DNA of 64,000 nucleotides from Mycolicibacterium arenosum (GTDB lineage: Bacteria > Actinomycetota > Actinomycetes > Mycobacteriales > Mycobacteriaceae), in assembly GCF_024320865.1 (NCBI RefSeq), contig NZ_JANDBD010000015.1, forward strand, positions 1 through 64,000, given 5' to 3'. The notes below the pieces were generated by a model. The model made no database searches, was not told the DNA's origin, and saw nothing but the letters and a program-made list of their open reading frames with translations. A program made the translations under genes and the position numbers. Within the stretch, counting starts at the first letter, position 1. Every line of letters begins with the position of its first letter. This document shows, one piece after another, positions 7,031 through 15,673 of this stretch.

Positions 7031-8331
7031 CAGCCCGCCAGCGCTCGCAGCGGCTTGGGCAGCGAGCGCTTCGATCGGTGCGGTCCGAGAACGGCTGCGC
7101 CGAACGGCCGCGCGAGCAGTTGACGCGCCACCGCGTTCACCTCGTCGACCGTCACGGCGTCGATGCGCTCGAGACTGGTCGTCACACTGCGGTGCTCGCC
7201 GAAGTCCAACTCGTTGCGGCCGATGCGATGCATCCGCGACCCCGAGTCCTCAAGGCCGAGCACCAGGCCACCGCGCAACGCCCCCTTGGCGATTCGACAT
7301 TCGGCCTCCGTGATGCCGTCGCGCGCGACGTCCGCCAGCACGTCGGTCGTCACCCGAACGACCTCGTCGAAGCGCTCCGGCAGACAGGCCGCGTAGACCG
7401 ACAGCGCGCCCGAATCGGCGAACGTGTCGATGGTCGAGTACACCGAGTAGGCCAGGCCGCGGGTCTCGCGAATCTGTTGGAACAGCCGGGAACTCAGGCC
7501 ACCACCGAGGGCTCCGTTGAGCACCGACAGCGCCCAGCGGTGCTCCCAGTGCCGCCCCGGAGTCCGGACCCCCATGAACACGTGCGTCTGTTCGCCGTCG
7601 CGGTTCACCAGCTGCAGCGACGGCTGGCCTGGCACCCGGCCGTTACCCTTACGCGGGCGCACCGGCTCGCGACCGTTGACCAGCCGCGGGCCGAAATGCT
7701 CTCGCACCAAGGCGATCACCCGGTCGTGATCGATGTTTCCCGCCACCGCGACCACCATTCGCTCGGGCGTGTAGCGCCTGGTGTGGAACGAGTGCAGCTG
7801 CGACCGCGTCATCGACGAAATCGACTCGACACTGCCGATCACCGGCCTGCCGACCGGATGTTCGCCGAACATCGCCGACAGGAACACGTCACCGAGCGTG
7901 TCCTCGGGATCGTCGTCGCGCATCGCGATCTCCTCGAGCACGACGTCGCGCTCGACTTCGACGTCCTCGACCGCGCACCGGCCCCGCAGGACGACGTCCG
8001 CCACCAGATCGACTGCCAACTCGAGATCGGTGTCCAGCACGTGCGCGTAGTAGCAGGTGTGCTCGCGCGAGGTGAACGCGTTGAGCTCACCGCCCACGGC
8101 GTCTACCGACTGCGCGATCTGCACCGCGGAGCGGGTCGGCGTCGACTTGAACAGCAGGTGTTCGAGGAAGTGGGCGGCGCCGGCGACGCTGGGACCCTCG
8201 TCCCGCGAGCCGACGCCCACCCACACTCCCACCGATGCCGAGCGCACCGACGGCACGTACTCGGTGATGACGCGTAGCCCACCTGGAAGGGTGGTGCGCC
8301 GAACCGGATTAGGTGTTGGCCGGCGCGGCAT
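7030..8331 (-). CDS. pepR: M16 zinc metalloprotease, PepR
   Basis: The 433-residue protein has the inverted zinc motif H54-F-L-E57-H58 (AAHFLEHLLFKST) of M16 peptidases (pitrilysin/MPP type), with two roughly equal halves. It has no signal peptide and is predicted cytosolic. It directly follows gpsI, and its ATG lies 23 nt inside the gpsI 3' end, matching the M. tuberculosis order gpsI-pepR. The physiological substrate is unknown; peptide degradation is the family role. The downstream bla start overlaps its stop by one base. Confidence 0.9.
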   Translation of the reverse strand: MPRRPTPNPVRRTTLPGGLRVITEYVPSVRSASVGVWVGVGSRDEGPSVAGAAHFLEHLLFKSTPTRSAVQIAQSVDAVGGELNAFTSREHTCYYAHVLDTDLELAVDLVADVVLRGRCAVEDVEVERDVVLEEIAMRDDDPEDTLGDVFLSAMFGEHPVGRPVIGSVESISSMTRSQLHSFHTRRYTPERMVVAVAGNIDHDRVIALVREHFGPRLVNGREPVRPRKGNGRVPGQPSLQLVNRDGEQTHVFMGVRTPGRHWEHRWALSVLNGALGGGLSSRLFQQIRETRGLAYSVYSTIDTFADSGALSVYAACLPERFDEVVRVTTDVLADVARDGITEAECRIAKGALRGGLVLGLEDSGSRMHRIGRNELDFGEHRSVTTSLERIDAVTVDEVNAVARQLLARPFGAAVLGPHRSKRSLPKPLRALAG

Positions 8332-10576
8332 CTGCGGGCGCTGCGTCCGTTTCCGTCGGGGCGTCGGCAGGTGCCGCAGCCTCTGCGGACTCCTCCTCGG
8401 CTACCAGGATCAGCGAGATCTTGCCGCGGTTGTCGATGTCGGCGATCTCCACCCGGAGCTTGTCGCCGACCTTGACGACGTCCTCGACCTTGGCGATGCG
8501 CTTGCCGCGGCCCAGCTTGCTGATGTGCACCAGCCCGTCACGTCCGGGCAGCAGCGACACGAAGGCTCCGAAGTCGGTGGTCTTCACCACCGTGCCGAGG
8601 AACCGCTCACCGATCTTGGGCAGCTGCGGGTTGGCGATCGCGTTGATCAGATCGATCGCCGCCTGCGCCGACTCGCCGTTGGAGGCGCCGACGAACACCG
8701 TGCCGTCGTCCTCGATCGAGATCGAGGCGCCGGTCTGCTCGGTGATCGAGTTGATCATCTTGCCCTTGGGCCCGATGACCTCGCCGATCTTGTCGATCGG
8801 CACCTTGATCGTGGTGATGCGCGGCGCGTACGGGCTCATCTCATCGGGCTCGTCGATGGCCTCGGCCATGACCTCGAGGATGGTGGTCCGTGCGTCCTTG
8901 GCCTGCGCCAGGGCGCCGGCCAGCACCTGCGACGGGATGCCGTCGAGCTTGGTGTCGAGCTGCAGGGCGGTGACGAAGTCCTTGGTGCCGGCGACCTTGA
9001 AGTCCATGTCACCGAACGCGTCCTCGGCGCCGAGGATGTCGGTCAGCGCCACGTAGCGCGTTTCGCCGTCGACCTCGTCGGACACCAGACCCATGGCGAT
9101 ACCGGCGACGGGTGCCTTCAGCGGCACGCCGGCGCTCAGCAGCGACAGGGTCGACGCGCAGACCGAGCCCATCGACGTGGAGCCGTTGGAGCTCAACGCC
9201 TCCGACACCTGGCGGATGGCGTACGGGAACTCCTCGATGCTCGGCAGCACGGGCATCAGAGCCCGCTCGGCGAGTGCGCCGTGGCCGATCTCGCGACGCT
9301 TCGGCGAGCCGACGCGACCGGTCTCACCGGTCGAGTACGGCGGGAAGTTGTAGTGGTGCATGTAGCGCTTGCTGGTCTCCGGCCCGAGCGAGTCGATCTG
9401 CTGCGCCATCTTGACCATGTCCAGCGTGGTGACACCCAGGATCTGGGTCTCGCCGCGCTCGAACAGGGCGCTGCCGTGGGCGCGGGGCACCCAGTTGGTC
9501 TCGGCCTTGAGCTCGCGGATGTCGGTGATGCCGCGGCCGTCGATCCGGAAGTGGTCGGTGATGATGCGCTGGCGGACCAGTTTCTTCGTCAGCGACCGGA
9601 ACGCCGCGCCGATCTCCTTCTCGCGGCCCGCGTAGGTCTCGGCGAGGCGGTCGAGGACCTCGACCTTGATCTCGTCGGTGCGCTCTTCACGCTCCTGCTT
9701 GCCCGCGATGGTGAGCGCCTTGCTGAGCTCGTCGGTGGCGACGGCGGACACCGAGTAGAAGACGTCGTCCTGGTAGTCGGGGAACAGCGGGTACTCCGCG
9801 GTCTCCTTGCCCACCGCGTCGGCCAGTTCCTGCTGGGCCCGGCACAGCACCGAGATGAACGGCTTGGCGGCCTCGAGGCCCTCGGCCACGACGGTCTCGG
9901 TGGGCGCGCTGGCGCCACCGGCGATGAGGTCGATGACGTTATCGGTGGCCTCGGCCTCGACCATCATGATCGCGACGTCGCCGTCAGCGGTCACCCGGCC
10001 CGCCACGACCATGTCGAAGACGGCGCCCTCGAGCTGCTCGACGGTCGGGAACGCGACCCACTGGCCGTCGATGAGTGCGACGCGCACGCCGCCGACGGGA
10101 CCGGAGAACGGCAGCCCGGCGATCTGGGTGGACGCCGACGCGGCGTTGATCGCGACGACGTCGTACAGATCCTTGGGATCAAGGCTCATGACGGTGACGA
10201 CGACCTGGATCTCGTTGCGCAGGCCCGAGACGAACGTCGGGCGAAGCGGCCGGTCGATCAGGCGACAGGTCAGGATCGCGTCGGTCGAGGGACGGCCCTC
10301 GCGCCGGAAGAACGAGCCGGGAATGCGGCCCGCTGCGTACATGCGCTCCTCGACGTCGATCGTCAGAGGGAAGAAGTCGAAGTGGTCCTTCGGGTTCTTG
10401 CTCGCCGACGTGGCCGACAGCAGCATGGTCTCGTCGTCGAGGTAGGCGACGACCGAACCGGCGGCCTGCTGGGCCAACCTGCCGGACTCGAATCGGATGG
10501 TGCGGGTGCCGTAGCTCCCGTTGTCGATGACGGCGGTCGCTTCGAAGGCACCGTCGTCATTGCGTGTTGCGGACAT
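8309..10576 (-). CDS. gpsI: Polyribonucleotide nucleotidyltransferase (PNPase/GpsI)
   Basis: The 755-residue protein has two RNase PH cores, a KH domain (EVIGPKGKMINSITEQTGASI) and an S1 domain (GTVVKTTDFGAFVSLLPGRDGLVHIS) near the C terminus, then an Ala/Glu-rich tail. It degrades RNA 3'-to-5' with phosphate. I chose the ATG at 10576 (MSATRND), because the 35 codons upstream are low-quality leader sequence. It is the head gene of gpsI-pepR-bla. PNPases commonly repress their own leader mRNA, but no specific element was identified. Confidence 0.96.
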   Translation of the reverse strand: MSATRNDDGAFEATAVIDNGSYGTRTIRFESGRLAQQAAGSVVAYLDDETMLLSATSASKNPKDHFDFFPLTIDVEERMYAAGRIPGSFFRREGRPSTDAILTCRLIDRPLRPTFVSGLRNEIQVVVTVMSLDPKDLYDVVAINAASASTQIAGLPFSGPVGGVRVALIDGQWVAFPTVEQLEGAVFDMVVAGRVTADGDVAIMMVEAEATDNVIDLIAGGASAPTETVVAEGLEAAKPFISVLCRAQQELADAVGKETAEYPLFPDYQDDVFYSVSAVATDELSKALTIAGKQEREERTDEIKVEVLDRLAETYAGREKEIGAAFRSLTKKLVRQRIITDHFRIDGRGITDIRELKAETNWVPRAHGSALFERGETQILGVTTLDMVKMAQQIDSLGPETSKRYMHHYNFPPYSTGETGRVGSPKRREIGHGALAERALMPVLPSIEEFPYAIRQVSEALSSNGSTSMGSVCASTLSLLSAGVPLKAPVAGIAMGLVSDEVDGETRYVALTDILGAEDAFGDMDFKVAGTKDFVTALQLDTKLDGIPSQVLAGALAQAKDARTTILEVMAEAIDEPDEMSPYAPRITTIKVPIDKIGEVIGPKGKMINSITEQTGASISIEDDGTVFVGASNGESAQAAIDLINAIANPQLPKIGERFLGTVVKTTDFGAFVSLLPGRDGLVHISKLGRGKRIAKVEDVVKVGDKLRVEIADIDNRGKISLILVAEEESAEAAAPADAPTETDAAPADAAPANT

Positions 10577-10818
10577 AAATGTGTCAGATCCTCTTTGGTT
10601 CTCGTCTTCAACTGTTTCGCGTCGCCACGCGAGAACCCGGAAATCCTGACGGCCATCGATCGAAGCGGTCGGTGGAATCACCGGCCGCCACTACCGAGGA
10701 CCGCCCATGCGAGAGCGGGTGCTCGAGGTGACGCGCTGGAACGGTCGCGCGGTCGTGCGCGAATCGCACCTGATGTTCAAGCCGATACGGCTCAAAACAG
10801 ATTCATGCTACAGGGCGG
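10577..10818. other. 242-bp intergenic leader of gpsI
   Basis: No gene was found here. The stretch holds the gpsI 5' leader and the 3' region of lppU. A short 5-bp hairpin AGCCG-ATA-CGGCT lies at 10780-10792, too short and lacking a T tract to call a terminator. Confidence 0.4.
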
Positions 10819-11304
10819 TCATGCCACGTCCTCGACGCACACCGTGAACTGGCGTTCGTCGTAGGGGTAGCCGATCCCGCTGGCGCACTGGTCGGCGTTC
10901 GACACGTCCTGCAGGATCTGGGTGGCACGCTGCTTGTCGGACGCCGAGGCGTCGTTGCAGTCCACCCGCACCGGGTCACGATCGTTGTCGGGATCGATGC
11001 TCATGCAGCCACCGACCACCCAGTCGATGTCCATGCACACCGTGGTGGACTCGTCGTTGAACGTGCTGTGCGTCGAGTAGTAGGAGTCGACGTCGGTCGG
11101 GCACTGGTCGCTTTTCTCGACGGTGCTGATGACCTTGAAGTTCGAGTCCGGGCTGCCGCACTGCGCCTTGATGGCTTCGGGGCGCTCCGGTGTGCCACCG
11201 ATCTTCAGACAGTCACCCATCTGGAGATCGGCGGCCGCAGCGGACGAGCACCCGGTCACACCGAGGGCGAGGATCACGGCCGAGAGGGCCGCGCGCGCTC
11301 TCAC
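10819..11304 (-). CDS. lppU: Lipoprotein LppU
   Basis: The 161-residue protein has a signal peptide ending in a lipobox (LGVTGCSS, Cys19) and a mature domain with about ten cysteines, suggesting disulfides outside the membrane. Position and size match LppU, which sits between rpsO and gpsI in M. tuberculosis. It starts with GTG at 11304, 11 nt after the rpsO stop, so it is probably in the same transcript. The function is unknown. Confidence 0.85.
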   Translation of the reverse strand: MRARAALSAVILALGVTGCSSAAAADLQMGDCLKIGGTPERPEAIKAQCGSPDSNFKVISTVEKSDQCPTDVDSYYSTHSTFNDESTTVCMDIDWVVGGCMSIDPDNDRDPVRVDCNDASASDKQRATQILQDVSNADQCASGIGYPYDERQFTVCVEDVA

Positions 11305-11315
11305 GCGGTGCGTCG

Positions 11316-11585
11316 TCAGCGACGGAGGCCGAGACGACCGATCAGCGAGCGGTAACGCTCGACGTCGATCTTCTCCAAGTACTTGAGCAGCCGGCGGCGA
11401 CGGCCGACCAGCAGCAGCAGGCCACGACGCGAGTGGTGGTCGTGGCGGTGCACCTTGAGGTGCTCGGTCAGGTCGGAGATCCGCTTCGACAGCAGCGCGA
11501 CCTGGGCTTCAGGCGAACCGGTGTCGGTGTCGTGCAGGCCGTACGAGCCCAGGATCTCCTTTTTCTGCGCAGTGGTCAGCGACAT
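11316..11585 (-). CDS. rpsO: 30S ribosomal protein S15
   Basis: The 89-residue protein contains the S15 signature (GSPEAQVALLSKRISDLTEHLK and HDHHSRRGLLLLVGRRRRLLKYL). S15 binds 16S rRNA in the platform of the small subunit. It is preceded by GGAG and a roughly 85-nt leader; S15 autoregulates through its leader in several bacteria, but I cannot identify the fold here. The rpsO-gpsI linkage is widely conserved. Confidence 0.98.
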   Translation of the reverse strand: MSLTTAQKKEILGSYGLHDTDTGSPEAQVALLSKRISDLTEHLKVHRHDHHSRRGLLLLVGRRRRLLKYLEKIDVERYRSLIGRLGLRR

Positions 11586-11670
11586 GTAACAACTCCATCT
11601 ATCTCAGTCCGCGAGGATGAATTCGAGTGCACGGCCGCCGCGAACTGCAGCACGTGCGTGGTCGGCGGCG

Positions 11671-11676
11671 ATTCTA
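11671..11676 (-). promoter_or_regulatory. Candidate rpsO -10 box TAGAAT
   Basis: TAGAAT on the minus strand, in a TTAGAATCG context, would start an mRNA with about an 80-nt leader before the rpsO ATG at 11585. No clear -35 is seen. Confidence 0.4.
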
Positions 11677-11708
11677 ACAGCGGCCGGGGCGGAGCCGCGA
11701 ATCCAGCT

Positions 11709-12686
11709 TCAGGAGTGCGCGGACAGAATCGTGCGGGCGCGTGAGGTGTCGCCCTTCATCGCGACGACGAGGTCGTCGATCGAGTCGAACCGCTCCTGCC
11801 CGCGGATTCTGGCGACGAAGTCTACGGCGACGTGCTGGCCGTAGAGGTCGGCGTCGGTGTCCAGGACGAACGCCTCGACGGTGCGGGTGCGGCCGGAGAA
11901 CGTGGGGTTGGTGCCGACCGACACCGCGGCCTGGTAGCGCTCACCGGGCGTCACCGTGCCCATCACGGGTCCGTGCCCCAGCACGGTGAACCACGCGGCG
12001 TACACACCGTCAGCGGGGATCGCGGAGTGCATCGGGGGCGCCACGTTGGCGGTGGGAAAGCCGAGGCCCTTGCCACGGCCGTCGCCGCGTACGACGACGC
12101 CCTCGACGCGGTGCGGGCGGCCGAGCGCCTCGGTGGCGGCGACCATGTCACCCGCGTCCACACACGACCGGATGTAGGTCGAGGAGAAGGTGACGGTCTC
12201 GTCCTGATGGTGTTCGGCGACCAGCGACATGCTCTCGACGGCGAAGCCGAGGCGCTCACCCGCCTTGCGGAGCATCCCGACGTTGCCCCCGGCCTTCTTG
12301 CCGAACGTGAAGTTCTCCCCCACGACCACCTCGACCACGTGCAGACGCTCGACCAGCAGTTCGTGGATGTAGCGCTCCGGGGTGAGCTTCATGAAGTCGG
12401 TGGTGAACGGCATCACCAGGAACACGTCGACGCCGAGTTCCTCGGCCAGTTCGGCGCGTCGGGTCAGCGTCGTGAGCTGGGCGGGGTGACTACCGGGATA
12501 GACGACCTCCATGGGGTGGGGGTCGAACGTCATCAGCACGGTGGGGATGCCGCGCGACCTACCGGACTTGACCGCGTGGTTGATCAACTCGGCGTGCCCA
12601 CGGTGCACACCGTCGAACACACCGATGGTGACGACGCACCGTCCCCAGTCCGTGGGGATCTCATCCTGGCCGCGCCAACGCTCCAC
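11709..12686 (-). CDS. ribF: Bifunctional riboflavin kinase / FAD synthetase
   Basis: RibF phosphorylates riboflavin to FMN and adenylates FMN to FAD. The 325-residue protein has the N-terminal nucleotidyltransferase (GVFDGVHRGHAELI, with the HxGH-type motif; STYIRS near 170) and the C-terminal kinase (GDGRGKGLGFPTANV, about 200-320). The GTG start at 12686 lies 6 nt after TAGGCT on the minus strand, consistent with leaderless transcription. It is divergent from sirR. Confidence 0.96.
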   Translation of the reverse strand: MERWRGQDEIPTDWGRCVVTIGVFDGVHRGHAELINHAVKSGRSRGIPTVLMTFDPHPMEVVYPGSHPAQLTTLTRRAELAEELGVDVFLVMPFTTDFMKLTPERYIHELLVERLHVVEVVVGENFTFGKKAGGNVGMLRKAGERLGFAVESMSLVAEHHQDETVTFSSTYIRSCVDAGDMVAATEALGRPHRVEGVVVRGDGRGKGLGFPTANVAPPMHSAIPADGVYAAWFTVLGHGPVMGTVTPGERYQAAVSVGTNPTFSGRTRTVEAFVLDTDADLYGQHVAVDFVARIRGQERFDSIDDLVVAMKGDTSRARTILSAHS

Positions 12687-12692
12687 GCCGCA

Positions 12693-12750
12693 AGCCTACG
12701 GCGCGACGGGCCGCACGAGATCCCCAGATCAGGTGATGATTGCCTAAACT
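12693..12750. promoter_or_regulatory. Divergent leaderless promoters, ribF and sirR
   Basis: The minus-strand -10 TAGGCT (12693-12698) serves ribF, 6 nt from its GTG. The plus-strand -10 TAAACT (12745-12750) serves sirR, 8 nt from its GTG. The AT-rich segment TTGCCTAAACTTATTGCC around the second box is a possible autoregulatory metal-repressor site, but no good palindrome was found. Confidence 0.45.
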
Positions 12751-12758
12751 TATTGCCC

Positions 12759-13469
12759 GTGAGTCCTGACGGTTACCCCCGCGACCTCTCCACGGTGGCG
12801 CAGGACTATCTCAAGGTGATCTGGACGGCGCAGGAATGGGGGCCCGAGAAGGTCAGCACCAAGATGCTCGCCGAGCGCCTGGGAGTGTCGGCCAGTACGG
12901 CCTCGGAATCCATCCGCAAGCTCGCCGACCAGGGGCTCGTCGACCACGAGAAGTACGGTGCGGTGACCCTGACCGAGGCGGGGCGCCTCGCCGCGCTGGC
13001 CATGGTGCGCAGGCACCGTCTGATGGAGACGTTCCTCGTCAACGAACTCGGATACGGCTGGGACGAGGTGCACGACGAGGCGGAGGTACTAGAGCACGCG
13101 GTGTCCGACACGATGCTCGATCGCATCGACGCGAAACTCGGCTACCCGACCCGCGACCCGCACGGCGATCCGATTCCGGCGTCCGACGGGCGCGTTCCCA
13201 CTCCCCCCGCGCGCCAGCTGTCGGTGTGCGTGGACGGCGAGACGGGCACCGTCGCCCGCATCTCCGACGCCGACCCCGAGATGCTGCGCTACTTCGACAG
13301 CGTCGGGATCAATCTGGACTCGCGGGTGCGGGTGCTGGCCCGCCGCGACTTCGCCGGGATGATCACCGTGTCGGTGGAGAATCCGGGGAACACCGCGGAC
13401 GACGACGTCACGGCTTCCACCGTTGACCTGGGAAGCCCTGCGGCCCAAGCGATCTGGGTCGTCGCTTAG
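12759..13469 (+). CDS. mntR: DtxR/MntR-type metal-dependent repressor (SirR)
   Basis: The 236-residue protein has an N-terminal winged helix (about 1-65, MLAERLGVSASTASESIRKLADQGL), a DtxR dimerisation/metal domain (HRLMETFLVNELGYGWDEVHDEAEVLEHAVSD) and a C-terminal SH3-like FeoA domain (about 155-230). Position beside ribF matches Rv2788 (sirR), shown to act as the manganese repressor MntR. The GTG at 12759 is the natural start (leaderless -10); the long open frame upstream is antisense to ribF. Confidence 0.9.
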   Translation: MSPDGYPRDLSTVAQDYLKVIWTAQEWGPEKVSTKMLAERLGVSASTASESIRKLADQGLVDHEKYGAVTLTEAGRLAALAMVRRHRLMETFLVNELGYGWDEVHDEAEVLEHAVSDTMLDRIDAKLGYPTRDPHGDPIPASDGRVPTPPARQLSVCVDGETGTVARISDADPEMLRYFDSVGINLDSRVRVLARRDFAGMITVSVENPGNTADDDVTASTVDLGSPAAQAIWVVA

Positions 13470-13477
13470 CAGGCGGT

Positions 13478-14320
13478 TCACCCGCGTGCGGCGATCCGCA
13501 GGTGGTACCGCTCGCGAGCCTGCGGATCGACGTCGGTGAAGGCGGTATCGAAGTGCGCCATCCGCTCGAGCCGCAGCCGGGCGCGCCCCGGCAGCACCGT
13601 CAGCACCACCCCGAGTGCCTTCGGCACCGCCACCTTGCGGCGCCCATCCCGAACCGCAGCCACGATGGCATCCGCGACATCCTCGGCGTCGACTTCGGCA
13701 AGCGGGCGAGCCCAGCCCGGCAAGGCGTTACCTGCAGAGAGTTCAGTGCGCACCACACCCGGCAGCACCAACGTGACGCCAATCTCCGGGAGCTCGCGCT
13801 GCAGGGCCTCGGTGAAGCCGAGCACCGCGTGCTTCGTGGCGCAGTAGGTCGCCACGCCCGGATACGCGCTCACCGCCGCCAGTGAGGCGATGTTGACGAT
13901 GTGACCACCGCGTTCCGCGAAGCGATCCACTGCGAGCTTCGACCCGAAGATGACACCGCGCAGGTTGATGTCCAGCATCCGATCGGTCATCGCGTCGTCT
14001 TCATCGACGAACAGTCCGGTCGGCATGATTCCCGCGTTGTTGATCACGACGTCAGCTGGACCCCAATGACTTTCGGCTTCTGCGAGGAAGGCGGCGAAGC
14101 TCAACCGGCTAGTGACGTCGAGCGCTAGACCGCACACCTGGCCGCCGGTCAACGCGGCAAGTTCTGCTGCGGTCCGCTGCACGTGCGCGGAGTCGACGTC
14201 ACCGAGTGCCACCTTGGCACCGGCCCGTAGGAAAGCCAGTCCGGTGGCCCGGCCGATTCCGCGAGCCCCACCCGTGACGACCACGACCTTGTCCCGCAGC
14301 ACCTTCTTCACCCTCGTCAT
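13478..14320 (-). CDS. Classical short-chain dehydrogenase/reductase
   Basis: The 280-residue protein shows TGGARGIG (NAD(P) site), NNAG, an active-site Ser in NIASLAAVSAYPG and the catalytic YCATK. The C-terminal extension (about 230-280) is Arg-rich and may associate with membrane or partner. It is the last gene of the TetR-controlled lipid operon, starting 3 nt after the acyl-CoA ligase remnant. It could oxidise a hydroxylated lipid or retinol/steroid-like alcohol; the substrate is unproven. Confidence 0.85.
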   Translation of the reverse strand: MTRVKKVLRDKVVVVTGGARGIGRATGLAFLRAGAKVALGDVDSAHVQRTAAELAALTGGQVCGLALDVTSRLSFAAFLAEAESHWGPADVVINNAGIMPTGLFVDEDDAMTDRMLDINLRGVIFGSKLAVDRFAERGGHIVNIASLAAVSAYPGVATYCATKHAVLGFTEALQRELPEIGVTLVLPGVVRTELSAGNALPGWARPLAEVDAEDVADAIVAAVRDGRRKVAVPKALGVVLTVLPGRARLRLERMAHFDTAFTDVDPQARERYHLRIAARG

Positions 14321-14323
14321 CGG

Positions 14324-14419
14324 TCAGCTCTTCCGAGCCTCGTCGTGAACACGGTCGATCACGTCCGCGTACTTCTCGGCAATGGGCTTGCGCCTCAGTT
14401 CGGCTGTCGGCGTGATCAT
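14324..14419 (-). pseudogene. C-terminal remnant of an AMP-forming acyl-CoA ligase (FadD)
   Basis: Thirty-one codons read MITPTAELRRKPIAEKYADV and continue IDRVHDEARKS to a stop. This resembles the extreme C terminus of long-chain fatty acid-CoA ligases, where a (L/I)TPTxKLRRK motif precedes a (E/K)KYxDxI(D/E) helix. No other part of the enzyme is present: the sequence upstream is the acyl-CoA dehydrogenase in another frame. Its ATG overlaps the dehydrogenase stop as ATGA, so the fragment may still be translated. The likeliest history is an internal deletion that removed nearly all of fadD. Confidence 0.65.
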
Positions 14420-15672
14420 CCAGTCAGCAGGCCCTTGGCTACGTGGGTGATCTGGACTTCGTTGCTGCCGGCGTAGATCATCAGCGACTTCGCGTCGCGG
14501 GCGAGCTGCTCGACCCGGTACTCGGCCATGTATCCGTTGCCGCCGAACAGCTGCACCGCGTCCATGGCTACCTCGGTCGCCACCTCCGACGAGTACCACT
14601 TGATCGCCGACGCTTCGCCCAGCGTGGGCAACTTACCGGCTTTCAGCCGTTCGAGGGTCTGAAAGACCATGTTCTGCACGTTGATTCGGGCGACTTCCAT
14701 CTTCGCCAGCTTCAGCTGGATCAGCTGAAACCGACCGATCTCCCCACCCCACAGCGTGCGACTCTTCGCGTAGTCCACACACAGGCGGTGGCACTCGTTG
14801 ATGATGCCGAGCGACATCACCGCGATACCGACCCGCTCGGCGACGAAGTTGGCCCGCGCGCTGTCGCGACCGTCGCCGCCGGTGTGGTCTTCGGTCTCCC
14901 CCAGCAGCCGGTCCGGGGTCAGCCGAACGTCGTCGAAGAACAGCTCACCGGTCGGCGAGCTCATCATGCCCATCTTCTTGAAGGGCTTGCCCTGCGTGAG
15001 GCCCGGCATGCCCGAGTCGAGCACGAAGGTCAGCACCCTGCGGTCCCGCTTGTCCGCGCCGGCGCCGCCTCCCTCGTCGAGCTTCGCGTACACCACCAGG
15101 ACATCGGCGTTCGGACCGTTCGTGATGAACGTCTTCTGGCCGTTGAGAACGTAATCCTCCCCATCGCGCCTGACGTAGGTCTTCATGCCGCCGAACGCAT
15201 CCGACCCCGCGTCGGGCTCGGTGATCGCCCACGCCGCAATCTTCTCGAGCGTCATCAACTCCGGCAGCCAGCGTTCCTTCTGCGCCAACGTGCCACGGCT
15301 CATGATCGTCGCCGCGCCGAGACCGAGGCTGACGCCGAACGTGCTGATCAGGCCGATGCTGACGCCGGCGAGTTCGGACACCATCGCCACCGCCATCGAC
15401 GCCTGAGCGCCGATATCGCCGAGGCCGCCGCCGGACCTCTTCCCAGCCGTGTCCGACGTCCCCTCCTGTGTGGCGCGCTCCCTGTCCAGCATGGTCTTGA
15501 CGGCGTCGGCGGCCTTCACGTCGAGCCCGAACTCGCTGAACAGCTTTCGCGCGATCGGATACGGGGACAGCTCACCGCTTTCGAGACCGTCGAGGTTCGG
15601 GCGGATCTCCTTGTCGATGAAGTCGCGCACGGTGTCGCGCATGATGATGTCGGTGTCGGACCATTCGAACAT
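14416..15672 (-). CDS. Acyl-CoA dehydrogenase, FadE21-like
   Basis: The 418-residue flavoenzyme introduces the alpha-beta double bond of acyl-CoA. The FAD/substrate motif AWAITEPDAGSDAFGG and the C-terminal RVEQLARDAKSLMIYAGSNEVQ are clear. The usual catalytic Glu of the IYEGT motif is Ala401 here, while E279 in NFVAERVGIAV sits where isovaleryl- and long-chain enzymes carry their base. Residues about 62-90 are an unusual Gly/Arg-rich insertion. The ATG at 15672 follows the SDR stop by one base; a TTG at 15681 is the alternative. M. tuberculosis fadE21 lies at the equivalent place. Confidence 0.9.
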   Translation of the reverse strand: MFEWSDTDIIMRDTVRDFIDKEIRPNLDGLESGELSPYPIARKLFSEFGLDVKAADAVKTMLDRERATQEGTSDTAGKRSGGGLGDIGAQASMAVAMVSELAGVSIGLISTFGVSLGLGAATIMSRGTLAQKERWLPELMTLEKIAAWAITEPDAGSDAFGGMKTYVRRDGEDYVLNGQKTFITNGPNADVLVVYAKLDEGGGAGADKRDRRVLTFVLDSGMPGLTQGKPFKKMGMMSSPTGELFFDDVRLTPDRLLGETEDHTGGDGRDSARANFVAERVGIAVMSLGIINECHRLCVDYAKSRTLWGGEIGRFQLIQLKLAKMEVARINVQNMVFQTLERLKAGKLPTLGEASAIKWYSSEVATEVAMDAVQLFGGNGYMAEYRVEQLARDAKSLMIYAGSNEVQITHVAKGLLTG

Positions 15673-15673
15673 C

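Noticed and set aside
8057..10864. A 935-codon open frame antisense to gpsI
   Set aside because: gpsI is unmistakable on the other strand; this frame has no recognisable motif.
11586..11708. A defined S15 autoregulatory RNA in the rpsO leader
   Set aside because: The leader is long enough, but I could not draw a convincing conserved fold or pseudoknot by eye.
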